From the NCBI RefSeq assembly GCF_002119765.1, contig NZ_CP021112.1:2350501-2414500 (forward strand): a stretch of DNA of 64,000 bases, given 5' to 3'. The position numbers and the translations under genes were made by a program. This stretch comes from Pseudorhodoplanes sinuspersici (GTDB taxonomy: Bacteria > Pseudomonadota > Alphaproteobacteria > Rhizobiales > Xanthobacteraceae). Of the stretch, positions 28,536 to 38,139 are shown one piece after another. The notes under the pieces are model-generated. The model had not been told where the DNA came from. It ran no database searches and worked only from the letters and a program-made list of their open reading frames with translations. The stretch's first letter is position 1, and each line of letters begins with the position of its first letter.

Positions 28536-29463
28536 ATCGGGAACGATCGTCGATCTCGCGTCCGCGTACAACGAAATATACGGCGAAAGCGCACCTGACC
28601 TGGAGCAGGTTTTGGCGATTATCGAAGGCGGCGATGATTCGCTCGATCGCGCATATGAAACGCTGAAGAAACACCCGTCAGATCACGTGTACCGTTGTAC
28701 GGACGTCAAGCTCCTTGCGCCAATCCCGCGCCCGCCGCAAATGCGTGATTGCCTTTGCTTCGAGTTGCACCTGGTGCAGGCGTTCAATGCGGCGCGGCAA
28801 CTCAAGGCGAATAACAGTCCTGATCCTACGGCAGCCCTTGCGGAGATGGAGCGCACCGGCGTGCTCCGGGTGCCGAGCACATTCTACGATCAGCCGATAT
28901 ACTATAAATGCAATCGCTTTGCGGTGATCGGAACCGACGAAGACGTGCTGTGGCCGAGTTATTCGCGGGTACTCGACTTCGAACTTGAATTCGGCTGCTT
29001 CATCAAGAAAGCGGCAAAGGACGTGCCGGCCGCGGCGGCGCGAGACTACATTTTCGGCTACACGATCTTCAATGATTTTACAGCCCGCGATGCGCAGACC
29101 GAAGAAATGGGTGGGCAACTCGGGCCAGCCAAAGGCAAGGATTTCGATACCGCCAATGCGATGGGCCCGTGCCTCGTCACCGCCGACGAGATGAAGGACC
29201 CTTATAACCTGACGATGATCGCGCGTGTGAACGGCGAGGAATGGGGCCGCGGAAAATCCGACTCCATGCATTGGAGTTTCGAGGACCTCATTGCCTGGAT
29301 CTCTCGTTCCGAAACGATTTATCCCGGCGAATTCTTGGGATCCGGCACTGTCGGCAATGGTTGCGGCCTCGAGCAAATGCGGTTCCTGCAGGCCGACGAC
29401 ATTGTCGAGCTTGAAGTCGAGGGAATCGGCGTGCTGCGCAATACCATGCGCAAGCATTTCTGA
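28474..29463 (+). CDS. Fumarylacetoacetate hydrolase (FAH) family protein
   Basis: 329 residues. FAH catalytic core from about residue 90: CLCFELHLVQAFNAARQ, the metal-binding LDFELEFGCFIKK (Glu/Asp ligands), GYTIFNDFTARDAQ, and GNGCGLEQMRFLQADDIVEL at the C-terminus. The family cleaves C-C bonds of acylpyruvates or hydrates dienoates; here the substrate is unknown. Start ATG 28474 has CAGGAAG upstream and lies inside the TetR coding region. Confidence 0.88.
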   Translation: MKLVTFVPPSGKPRAGALVDESGTIVDLASAYNEIYGESAPDLEQVLAIIEGGDDSLDRAYETLKKHPSDHVYRCTDVKLLAPIPRPPQMRDCLCFELHLVQAFNAARQLKANNSPDPTAALAEMERTGVLRVPSTFYDQPIYYKCNRFAVIGTDEDVLWPSYSRVLDFELEFGCFIKKAAKDVPAAAARDYIFGYTIFNDFTARDAQTEEMGGQLGPAKGKDFDTANAMGPCLVTADEMKDPYNLTMIARVNGEEWGRGKSDSMHWSFEDLIAWISRSETIYPGEFLGSGTVGNGCGLEQMRFLQADDIVELEVEGIGVLRNTMRKHF

Positions 29464-29483
29464 AGCGACAGGGTTCAACCGAC

Positions 29484-30992
29484 ATGAATCTGGCGCAGCA
29501 CCTTCACGATACCGGACGCAAATATTCAGAGCGGCCGGCGCTGGGGTTCGGTACTGCTATCGTGTCGAACTATGCAACGCTTGCGAAACGTGTTGCACGT
29601 CTCGCTTCCGCTTTGCGCGATGAATTTGACCTGGCCGTTGGTGACCGCGTCGCCATCGCCTCCTCCAACACGCCGGAATATCTGGAGACGCTGTATGCCA
29701 TTTGGCATGCGGGGTGCGTAGGCGTGCCCGCCAATGCCAAGCTGCATGGCGCGGAGCTTGCCTATATTCTTGAACATTCCGGCGCGCGTGTTTGTTTTGC
29801 CTCGTCCGACCTCGCATCCACCATTGAAGCTCATGCGCCGCATTCGCTCGAACGGATCATTGTTCTCGGGGGGGCTTCCTATCAGGCGCTCCTGACGGCC
29901 GACGCAGTCGATATAACGGACCGCCAGCCCGACGATCTCGCCTGGCTGTTTTACACCTCCGGGACCACAGGCAAGCCGAAAGGCGCGATGCTGACTCACC
30001 GCAATCTCACGACAATGGCCCGCGCGTATCAGGACCAGGTCGATCCCATCAGCCCCGGCGATTCATTGTTGCACGCGGCGCCGATGAGTCACGGGTCCGG
30101 GCTCTACATGATCCCCTATGTCATGCATTGCGGCCTCAATATCGTGCCGGAATCCGGAGGCTTTGATCCGGCCGAAATCTTCAAGCTGATCGAGGCCTGG
30201 CCGCGCTCCTCGATGTTCGCGGCTCCCACGATGGTGAAACGGCTGGTCGACCACTCCGGAGATTGCCGCGCCGAAAATATCCGCACCATCATTTGGGGTG
30301 GTGCGCCGATGTATGTGGAAGATACAGTTCGGGCGATTGACCGGTTCGGCCCGCGCTTCGCGCAAATCTATGGGCAGGGTGAAAGCCCGATGACCATTAC
30401 GGTCTTGCCGCAAAGCGATATCGCCGATCGCCGCAATCCGCATTGGCGCGAACGGCTGGCCTCCGCAGGACGCGCCTTTTCGTGCACGGATGTGATCATC
30501 GGGGACGAGAATGGGCAGCCCGTCCCGCAAGGTGTTTCTGGTGAGATTCTTGTTCGGGGCGATCCGGTGATGGCCGGCTATTGGCAGAACGAAGAGGCCA
30601 GCGTCGCGGCTTTGCAGGATGGCTATCTGCATACCGGCGATGTCGGCGCTCTTGATGCCAATGGCTATCTGTTCCTGAAGGATCGCTCCAAGGATCTGAT
30701 CATTTCCGGCGGCTCGAACATCTATCCGCGCGAGGTGGAGGAGGTGCTGTTGCGTCATCCCGGTGTGCGGGAAGTCTCTGTGATCGGCCGGCCTGACCGC
30801 GAATGGGGTGAGGTGGTGGTGGCCTATGTGGTAGGTGACGCCAGCCCGGTCGATCTCGACAGCCTTTGCCTGAACGCCATAGCGCGCTTCAAACGGCCAA
30901 AGAAATACATCTTTGTCGACACGCTGCCCAAGAACAATTACGGTAAGGTGTTGAAGACGGTATTGCGCGAACGAGAGTCAGGCCACCCCTAA
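29484..30992 (+). CDS. AMP-dependent acyl-CoA synthetase (ANL superfamily ligase)
   Basis: 502 residues. ATP motif FYTSGTTGKPKGAMLTH near residue 155, YGQGESPMTI near residue 295, YLHTGDVGALDANGYLFLKD and SKDLIISGGSNIYPREVEEV, with the catalytic lysine in KNNYGKVLKTVL at the C-terminus. Distinct from the ligase at 7723 and lacking a matching operator, so it belongs to the TetR/FAH transcript, 20 nt downstream of FAH. The end overlaps the convergent AraC gene by 15 nt. Confidence 0.9.
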   Translation: MNLAQHLHDTGRKYSERPALGFGTAIVSNYATLAKRVARLASALRDEFDLAVGDRVAIASSNTPEYLETLYAIWHAGCVGVPANAKLHGAELAYILEHSGARVCFASSDLASTIEAHAPHSLERIIVLGGASYQALLTADAVDITDRQPDDLAWLFYTSGTTGKPKGAMLTHRNLTTMARAYQDQVDPISPGDSLLHAAPMSHGSGLYMIPYVMHCGLNIVPESGGFDPAEIFKLIEAWPRSSMFAAPTMVKRLVDHSGDCRAENIRTIIWGGAPMYVEDTVRAIDRFGPRFAQIYGQGESPMTITVLPQSDIADRRNPHWRERLASAGRAFSCTDVIIGDENGQPVPQGVSGEILVRGDPVMAGYWQNEEASVAALQDGYLHTGDVGALDANGYLFLKDRSKDLIISGGSNIYPREVEEVLLRHPGVREVSVIGRPDREWGEVVVAYVVGDASPVDLDSLCLNAIARFKRPKKYIFVDTLPKNNYGKVLKTVLRERESGHP

Positions 30993-31955
30993 CCCAAACC
31001 TGCTGCTTGATCCGCGTTTATCCTCGCGATTGGCGGATATCCCGATATGCCTAACCCGGCTGTATTGTCGCGGTGTGCAAGCCATGATCCTCTTGAATGC
31101 AGTGCTGAAAGCGCTCTCGGATTCATAGCCGAGCGACAGAGCGATGACCGAAATGGAATCGTTGGACTTTGATAGCTTCTCTCCAGCCAGCAACATCCGC
31201 CACCGCGTAAGATATTCAATCGGCGTTTCTCCAACCTTGTCTTTGAATTTCTGAGCGAAGGTGGACCGCGACATTCCTGCGCACTCCGCTAGAGCGTCCA
31301 ATGTCCAGCGCCGCGCCGGATCTGAGTGAATCGCGCTGATCGCCGCGCACAACTGCTTATCTGCAAGAGCGTAGAACCACCCGGTCCCGCCTTCGATACT
31401 GTCAGTCAGGTGCAATCGCAGGGCCTGAACCAGCATCATGTGAGCAAGGTGTTGTGCGACCAGAAAGCTGCCTGGCTGCCGTGCGTGCAGCTCCTGCATC
31501 ATCCGCTCCACCGACCAGCGCAGCGCCGCCTGCTCTGTTTCTTTCCGGATATGCACAATGGGTGGCAACATCCGGAGCAGGACATCGCCATGATTGCCGC
31601 TGACGGCGAAGCGGCTGCCGACCAGAAAGAAATCACCGCCGCCATTGTATGTGACGACACCGCCATCCCGTGCCGGTGGAAAAATTGTGCCGGCATCGAC
31701 AGAAGGCAAAGTCATATCGCTGGCCAGACGGAAAGGCCGCCCGCTCGGCAACACGAAGCAGTCTCCTGCCTGTAGGCGCACCGCGTCTGCAACACCGTCC
31801 ACGCCGAGCCAGCACGCGCCGGAGATCACCGCATAGCATTTGATACGACCATGCTGATCGGAAAATTGGATCGACCAATCGCCGCCCGCATCGAAGCCAG
31901 CGGACACATAGCTGCGTGGTTTCAGCAGCGACAGCACATCTGAGAGCGGATCCAT
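30978..31955 (-). CDS. AraC-family transcriptional regulator with N-terminal cupin domain
   Basis: About 325 residues. N-terminal cupin_6-type sensor (CYAVISGACWLGVDGVADAV; LQAGDCFVLPSGRPFRLA), then two helix-turn-helix repeats at the C-terminus (LDALAECAGMSRSTFAQKFK; SVIALSLGYESESAFSTAFK). ATG 31955 has an AAGGTG upstream; the longer frame to 32045 lacks support. Divergent from the IorAB-type genes, 251 nt away, and the likely regulator of them; members of this group often control aldehyde or alcohol oxidation. Confidence 0.87.
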   Translation of the reverse strand: MDPLSDVLSLLKPRSYVSAGFDAGGDWSIQFSDQHGRIKCYAVISGACWLGVDGVADAVRLQAGDCFVLPSGRPFRLASDMTLPSVDAGTIFPPARDGGVVTYNGGGDFFLVGSRFAVSGNHGDVLLRMLPPIVHIRKETEQAALRWSVERMMQELHARQPGSFLVAQHLAHMMLVQALRLHLTDSIEGGTGWFYALADKQLCAAISAIHSDPARRWTLDALAECAGMSRSTFAQKFKDKVGETPIEYLTRWRMLLAGEKLSKSNDSISVIALSLGYESESAFSTAFKRIMACTPRQYSRVRHIGISANREDKRGSSSRFGLGVA

Positions 31956-32206
31956 AGGCACCTTTATTTCCGCAATCGTTCGGACAGTCCATATATCCGG
32001 CCATGTATCCGGACGATTGCGAAGAAAATACGGACTTTGCAGCATAGCTCGTATTTCTTCGGGCTTCTAATTTGGGAGCATCTCGTAGAGGTGATCCCGC
32101 GTGTCATGCACGCATCTGACCATGATCGCGACAATTTTAGGTGTGGTTCGCCGGTTGACCGCGCGAGCAGCCAACAAGCCGCTGCTAAGCGGATGGAGAA
32201 ACATTC

Positions 32207-32659
<453 letters not shown>

Positions 32660-32662
32660 ACG

Positions 32663-34882
32663 ATGACGAGAACACTGCAGCTAAGTACCGGCACACTCTC
32701 ACGGCGCAGCTTTCTCGTCACACTCGGAGGGACCAGTGTCGCGGTCGCGTTCGGCAGTCTGTCCGATCGTGCTTTCGGGGCTATTGTGGCGCCGGCGATC
32801 GAGGGCGATTTCCAGCCGAATGCATGGGTGAATATTGCAGCCGACGATAAGGTAAGCATCATCTCGCCCGCATCCGAGATGGGCCAGGGCATCATGACAA
32901 CGCTGCCGCTGCTCATTGCTGAAGATATGGACGCCGATTGGGACAAAGTTCGCATCGTCCAGGCTCCGTCCGACGCGAAGAAATACGGAAACCCGGGCTT
33001 CTACGGCATACAGCTCACCGGCGGTAGCGAATCCACGCGCGGCTATTACGAGCTGCTGCGTCTCGTCGGCGCGCAGACTCGTAAGATCATTCTGGCGAGC
33101 GCAGCCGGCATGCTGAAGGTTCCCGTGAGGGAGCTCGCAACCGAGCCCAACAAGGTTGTGCATAGAAGATCGGGCCGCTCGCTCAGCTACGGTGATGTCG
33201 CAAGGTTAGGAAAACTCCCAGACCCGCTGCCGCAGGCGACGAAGGCCGATCTGAAGCCGTTGGCCCAATGTCGCTATATTGGCAAGTCGAGCGTGCCTCG
33301 CATCGACGTGCCTTCCAAGGTCGACGGCAGTGCGATATTCGGCATCGACGTGCAACTGCCGAATATGCTGTACGGAGCCGTGCTGCGTGCGCCGGTACAA
33401 GGCGAGAGGCCGGAGGTGATCGACGATGCCGCGGCCAGGGCCATAAATGGTATCACGCACATTGTTGTGCTGCCTTATGGCGTGGGTATTATCGGCGAAA
33501 CGGTAGAGGCGACAAAGAAGGCCAAGGAATTGCTCAAAGTCACCTGGAGCAATTCGTCGCGGATCCGCAACTACACGAGCGATCGTCTGCTGGAACAATA
33601 CCGCAGCATTGGCCGCGATCTCACCAAAATTGGCGTCAATGCTTTCGCGGAAGGTGATGCACTGGCCGCAATCTCGAAGGCCACCACGGTCATCTCAGCC
33701 GATTACATGAGCGATCATGTCTACCACGCAACGATGGAGCCCATGAATGCCACGGCACTCGTGACAGGCGAAACCGTGGAAGTGTGGGCTCCGACACAGG
33801 GACCAACGGGCACGCAGGGCTTTGCCGCGAAGGTGGCCGGCACTACCCCTGATAAGGTCAAGGTGAACACGACGCTGCTTGGCGGCGGTTTCGGACGCAA
33901 GGCTGAGGACGACTTCATCATTGATGCCGTGTCGCTGGCCAAGCAGGTGAAGGGCCGCCCAGTCAAGGTCATCTGGAGCCGCGAAGACGACGTCCAGCAC
34001 GACAAGTACCGGCCGCTCGAGGCGCAACATGTGCAAGTCGGACTCGATGCCAATGGCAACATCGTCGGTTGGCGTCACCGCATCGTGGCAGATTCCGTTT
34101 TCGCCCGCACGATGCCCAAATTGTTTGAGAAGGAGAAAGGCCACGACGATGTCGTGACCGAGGGCGCGCGTTTCAACTATGCCGTGCCGGCACATCAGAT
34201 CGACTACATCCGCCAGGATAATGGCCGCGACGTCGGCTTCTGGTTCGCGGTCGGGGTTGGTTACACTAGGTTCGCCATCGAATGCGTGATCGACGAAATC
34301 GCGACCGCCAAGAACGTCGACCCTTTGGCACTCCGGTTGCAGCTCCTGAAAGATCAGCCACGCGCGCGCAAGGTCATCGAGACTGTCGCCCAAATGGCGG
34401 AGTGGAACCGCAAACGCGATGGACGTGCGCTCGGCCTCGCCTATTCCGATGCCTTCGGCTCCCATTGCGCACAAATCGCCGAGGTGTCGCTCAACCGGCA
34501 AAGCGGCGAGATCCGCGTGCACACCGTGTGGTGCGCTGTGGACGCAGGAATTGCAGTCCAACCGCTCAACATCGAATCGATGATGATCACCGGGATCACA
34601 AACGGTGCAAGCCATGCGCTGTTCGAGCAGATCAATATCGTCAATGGCGAAGTGCAGGAATCGAACTTCGACACGTATCGAGTAATCCGCATGTCCGAGG
34701 CGCCTGACATCAAGGTCACCGTGATTCCGTCATCTGATAATCCGATTGGGGGCATTGGCCAAGCTGGCCTTCCGCCGACCGGGCCCGCGATTGCCAACGC
34801 GGTAGCGCGGCTCACCGGCGGCGTGCGGCTTCGGCACTATCCATTCCTGCCGGAGCGGGTGAAAGCGGCGCTCAACGCCTGA
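32663..34882 (+). CDS. Molybdopterin-binding large subunit, IorB-like (possible loss of catalytic Glu)
   Basis: 739 residues. N-terminal twin-arginine signal LSRRSFLVTLGGTSVAVAFG targets the folded enzyme to the periplasm. Molybdopterin-binding segments: GGSESTRGYYELLRL, WAPTQGPTGTQGFAAKVAG, LGGGFGRKAEDDFIIDAV and the C-terminal GGIGQAGLPPTGPAIANAV. In relatives the last motif reads G-x-G-E, where the Glu is the active-site base; here residue 700 is Gln (CAA). Otherwise the frame is intact. The enzyme may therefore be slowed, altered or inactive. No cytochrome c subunit gene follows. Family assignment confident, activity uncertain. Confidence 0.88.
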   Translation: MTRTLQLSTGTLSRRSFLVTLGGTSVAVAFGSLSDRAFGAIVAPAIEGDFQPNAWVNIAADDKVSIISPASEMGQGIMTTLPLLIAEDMDADWDKVRIVQAPSDAKKYGNPGFYGIQLTGGSESTRGYYELLRLVGAQTRKIILASAAGMLKVPVRELATEPNKVVHRRSGRSLSYGDVARLGKLPDPLPQATKADLKPLAQCRYIGKSSVPRIDVPSKVDGSAIFGIDVQLPNMLYGAVLRAPVQGERPEVIDDAAARAINGITHIVVLPYGVGIIGETVEATKKAKELLKVTWSNSSRIRNYTSDRLLEQYRSIGRDLTKIGVNAFAEGDALAAISKATTVISADYMSDHVYHATMEPMNATALVTGETVEVWAPTQGPTGTQGFAAKVAGTTPDKVKVNTTLLGGGFGRKAEDDFIIDAVSLAKQVKGRPVKVIWSREDDVQHDKYRPLEAQHVQVGLDANGNIVGWRHRIVADSVFARTMPKLFEKEKGHDDVVTEGARFNYAVPAHQIDYIRQDNGRDVGFWFAVGVGYTRFAIECVIDEIATAKNVDPLALRLQLLKDQPRARKVIETVAQMAEWNRKRDGRALGLAYSDAFGSHCAQIAEVSLNRQSGEIRVHTVWCAVDAGIAVQPLNIESMMITGITNGASHALFEQINIVNGEVQESNFDTYRVIRMSEAPDIKVTVIPSSDNPIGGIGQAGLPPTGPAIANAVARLTGGVRLRHYPFLPERVKAALNA

Positions 34883-34973
34883 ATTCCAAAGCTTGCTCTT
34901 TGTCTTATTGCTGCCATCGCGGCTGCGGGCGCAGTCACGGTGCATAAATTCAAATATAGGGGGAAAGTCGTAG

Positions 34974-35086
34974 TGCGCATCTTCGTCACCGGAGCTACAG
35001 GCTTCGTCGGCTAAGCCGTTGTTCAGGAACTCATTAGCGCGGGTCATCAGGGCTTGCCCGCTCGGTTGCAACCGCTACCGCTCTTC
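34974..35086 (+). pseudogene. NAD-dependent epimerase/dehydratase fragment
   Basis: Starting at GTG 34974 the sequence reads VRIFVTGATGFVG, then TAA, then AVVQELISAGHQGL. This is the Rossmann N-terminus of an extended short-chain dehydrogenase (GATGFVGS expected), interrupted by TAA in place of the expected Ser codon and losing frame soon after. Only about 35 residues are recognisable. Confidence 0.7.
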
Positions 35087-35100
35087 TCGTCCCGACCAAC

Positions 35101-35535
35101 GCGAAGAGCGCCGCCTACAATCCGCTGCTCGAAGTCCGTCGCGGTCAGTGGGAAGTGCGCGACGTGCAGAACGTGGCCGACGTGCTGGTCGATCCGGAAG
35201 GATCGTTGGAGAGACGGATCATTGGGAGAAGACCAGTCACGCTGCCGGTGTAGCGTCCTTTCTGTCTGATCCTAAGCGTCCCATCGAGACCACGCTGGTC
35301 GCGATGATGACCACGCCGCACCTTGGCAAGGAGGGACCGCACCCCGTCGTCGCTTCCGCCGCGAGAGAGTTGCTTAACAAGTCCGACAGCGCTCGATCTC
35401 GTCGTTCCGCTTTCTGACCTCAGCCGCACCAAGCCGTTGATCCGCCGATCCTCAACCAGATCGACCGTCGGTTCACCGAGGACCTCCACACGACGACGCG
35501 TCGCAACGCCTATCTCGGTATTCGCGAGGCCGTTG
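35101..35535 (+). pseudogene. TraG/VirD4-type conjugative coupling protein fragment, frameshifted and internally deleted
   Basis: Pieces match the ATPase core of TraG coupling proteins: KSAAYNPLLEVRRGQWEVRD, VQNVADVLVDPEGSLERR, then after +1 slip DHWEKTSHA, FLSDPKRPIETTLVAMM, HLGKEGPHPVVASAARELLN, LVVPLSDLSRTKPLIR, and finally ILNQIDRRFTEDLHTTTRR in another frame. Gaps of tens of residues between the pieces show internal deletions besides frameshifts. This is a conjugation gene relic with no partner genes nearby. Confidence 0.7.
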
Positions 35536-35737
35536 AGTCATTGTAAAGCATACAAGCGACGCCGGGCGCGTTGTCTTGTCCGGTAGACGACAGCAGATCG
35601 CACTCTCTCTTCGAGAGACCAGATTTTTGACCCACATTGCTATCATCACCGCCGACACCACTCGCGCCATCATCGGAATCGAGCTCACGTGCTCTATCGA
35701 CGGATCGCTGTCACAAGCATCACAACATAGGCATCGG

Positions 35738-35872
35738 TGGCGTGGAATTCGACGATTACTTCGCCCGGTTGCGGCTAACTTGTCATCACACTAACCTCGT
35801 GCTCGGCTCTGACCTTACCCTGCGGCTTCACCAACGATGGCCTGCCGGTCGTGCTGCAGATCATGGGGCTTC
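35738..35872 (+). pseudogene. Amidase C-terminal fragment
   Basis: EFDDYFARLRLTCHHTNLVL followed in the next frame by LTLPCGFTNDGLPVVLQIMG, matching the 'TxxxNxxGxPaxsxPcGfxxxGLPvGlQ' tail of amidase-signature enzymes. No catalytic Ser-Ser-Lys region remains. Third unrelated remnant within 0.9 kb. Confidence 0.6.
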
Positions 35873-36004
35873 GCGCACGACGACAGAGGCGATCCGTCGA
35901 GCGATACAGTCAAGAGAGCCTTACGCCCAACAGCCGACGACAACGCCTAAATGCTGAGAGGCTGTTGTGCTTATTTGATTTATCGCGCGGGAATGTAGGG
36001 CACC

Positions 36005-37276
36005 TCAGCCGCCGCACTTCGGCAGCAGAGTTGTTACATCGCGGACCAGAGCAGGCAGGGTCTGTTCCGCCGCCCGCTTGCCGGTCACGAGGCTCTCGGT
36101 GTAGTTCTTGACCACCTCGATGATTTTCAGGGAGTTATCGCCGGGGAACGAGGTCCATTCGGTGAGAACCGGCAACTGCTGGATGCTGGTCGTGTGGTTC
36201 TGGTTCTTGCCATAGAAGTCGCCAAGCATTTCTGGCTTCTTCACCGCGATCTCGTTGCCTGGCATATAGCCCGTATAATTGACCATTAGGGTCTGGCCGA
36301 CTGGGCCGGTAACGAATTTCACATATTCCCAGGCCGCCCTCTGACGCTCGGCATCTTTTGCGAACACCATCGCCACGTTTCCACCCGCTGGCAGTTTGCC
36401 GTCGGTCGCAGCGAGGGGGAAGACGATCGTCTTAAAGGAAAACTTGCCAGCGATCTGGCGCTCTGCCGCGGCCACATAGGACGTCGAATCCGCGAGGATC
36501 CCGATTTTGCCCGCAACGAAGGACTGCCGCGCCTGGCCGAGCGCGAGGTTGGGCATGCCCGACTTGCCGAAGGCTTCCAGCGTCTTCAGCGCCCACATGC
36601 CCTTGTCGTCGTCAAAGGCGACGCTGCAGCCATCTGCCTTCAGGATGCGTCCGCCTCTGCTTGTAACCAGTGACTGGAACAGCCAATTCCCAGTCTGCTC
36701 CCACTGATAGTAGACGCCGGTGACCGATGTGCCGGCGTTCGCCTCAATCGCCTTGCCTGCCGCGAGAAGTTCGGGCCAGCTCTTGGGCAGCGCCGCGACA
36801 TCGATGCCCGCTTTTGTAAGGAGGTCGGTGTTCACGTAAAGCACCGGGGTGGAAACGGCGAAGGGGAGGCCATAGAGTTTACTCTTCCATGTCCCGAGCG
36901 TTGCGAGCGTGGGATAATAACCCAGTGTGGCAAGGCCTCCATCTTGCGCGGCGAACGCATCCAGCGGCGTCCCAAGCCCTCGGTCCACGAACAGCCCGAT
37001 CTGGTTGATGCCGTTGAACGCCACGTCCGGGAGGCGGCCTGTGATCTGGTCGCGCAGGATCTGCTGCGCCGCTTCTTCGTAACCCGCCACCGGATTGCGG
37101 AACTTCACCTTGATATCGGGATGCGCCTCGGTGAAACGCTTTGCCAGTTCCTGATGCAGTGCATTGAAGGTGCCGGGCGTGGTGTAGAGCACATCCAGCG
37201 TGATCTCCGCCCGAGCGGAATTCGCGCTTATCGCCAGGAACACGGCGGCGCCTGCGACGGTCATCCGGTTGAACAT
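36005..37276 (-). CDS. Extracellular substrate-binding protein, family 1 (UgpB-like)
   Basis: 423 residues; periplasmic receptor of a sugar/sugar-phosphate-type ABC importer. Signal peptide FNRMTVAGAAVFLAISANSA cleaved after ARA. Mature protein: LDVLYTTPGTFNALHQELAK, FTEAHPDIKVKFRNPVAGYE, AAQQILRDQITGRLPDVAFN and a GYMPGNEIAVKK-type C-terminal lobe. GGGGATCT precedes the ATG of the next gene region. In the order of transcription it is the last gene, after ATPase and permeases. Family members bind glycerol-3-phosphate, sugars or phosphate esters. Confidence 0.9.
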   Translation of the reverse strand: MFNRMTVAGAAVFLAISANSARAEITLDVLYTTPGTFNALHQELAKRFTEAHPDIKVKFRNPVAGYEEAAQQILRDQITGRLPDVAFNGINQIGLFVDRGLGTPLDAFAAQDGGLATLGYYPTLATLGTWKSKLYGLPFAVSTPVLYVNTDLLTKAGIDVAALPKSWPELLAAGKAIEANAGTSVTGVYYQWEQTGNWLFQSLVTSRGGRILKADGCSVAFDDDKGMWALKTLEAFGKSGMPNLALGQARQSFVAGKIGILADSTSYVAAAERQIAGKFSFKTIVFPLAATDGKLPAGGNVAMVFAKDAERQRAAWEYVKFVTGPVGQTLMVNYTGYMPGNEIAVKKPEMLGDFYGKNQNHTTSIQQLPVLTEWTSFPGDNSLKIIEVVKNYTESLVTGKRAAEQTLPALVRDVTTLLPKCGG

Positions 37277-37296
37277 GTGGGGATCTCCAGTTGGGG

Positions 37297-38139
37297 TTAC
37301 TTTGTGATCGTGACGGCGAGGCCGTCGATGAAGCGGCGTTGCGCGAACAGGAAGCCGAGGAGGAGTGGCGTGACGATGATCACCGCGCCGGCCATGAGCG
37401 GGCCTAGGAATTGCCCAGCTTCATCGTCGCGAAAGAGCAGGATGCCGAGCGCCGGCGTGGATATTTCCTCGCTGCGTACTGCGATCAGCGGCCAGAACAG
37501 ATCATTCCAGTGCGCCACGACGGAGAAGATGCCAAAGGCGGCCAGTGCTGGTGCGCTCATTGGGATCATAATGCGCCAGATGATTTCGAACTCGCCGAGC
37601 CCGTCGAGCCGCGCGGCGTGGATGAGGTCGTCGGGGATGGAGCGGAAGAATTGCCGCAGCAGGAAGATGCCAAAAGCGGAGATTACCCAGGGCAGAATCA
37701 GCGCTGCATAAGTATCCAGAAGTCCGAATACATACAGCATAACGAAATGCGGAATCGCGAGCGCTTGTGGCGGCACCAGCAAACCCACCAGCACAGCCGA
37801 GAACAGCGTGTCGCGGCCATGAAAGCGCAGTTTCGCCAAGGCATAGGCGCAGGGAACGCAGACCAGAAGCTGTAAAGTAAAGATCGCCGTGCAGATGATG
37901 AGGCCGTTCAGCAGAAAGCGGAACATCGGTGCTGCAGTGAGCGCAACGCCATAATTCTCGATGCCGGCGAAGGTGGTCGGCCAGAGGCGGAATTCGGCTT
38001 GGAAAATCTCATCCGGTGGCTTGAGCGACAGGCTTACCATCCAAATGAAAGGCAGCAGCGCGAATGCCGCCGTGCCAACGAGAAGGACATGCCGTGCGAG
38101 GCGGCCTGCCAATCGGCGGGGGGTGGAATGCGCAATCAC
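37297..38139 (-). CDS. ABC transporter permease, UgpE/MalG type
   Basis: About 280 residues. LLPFIWMVSLSLKPPDEIF near the N-terminus, six membrane spans, and the EAA loop DLIHAARLDGLGEFEIIWRI. The start is GTG 38139 inside GTGA, overlapping the stop of the upstream permease; the longer frame to 38412 is an overlap artefact. Partner of the permease at 38136-39074. Confidence 0.9.
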   Translation of the reverse strand: MIAHSTPRRLAGRLARHVLLVGTAAFALLPFIWMVSLSLKPPDEIFQAEFRLWPTTFAGIENYGVALTAAPMFRFLLNGLIICTAIFTLQLLVCVPCAYALAKLRFHGRDTLFSAVLVGLLVPPQALAIPHFVMLYVFGLLDTYAALILPWVISAFGIFLLRQFFRSIPDDLIHAARLDGLGEFEIIWRIMIPMSAPALAAFGIFSVVAHWNDLFWPLIAVRSEEISTPALGILLFRDDEAGQFLGPLMAGAVIIVTPLLLGFLFAQRRFIDGLAVTITK

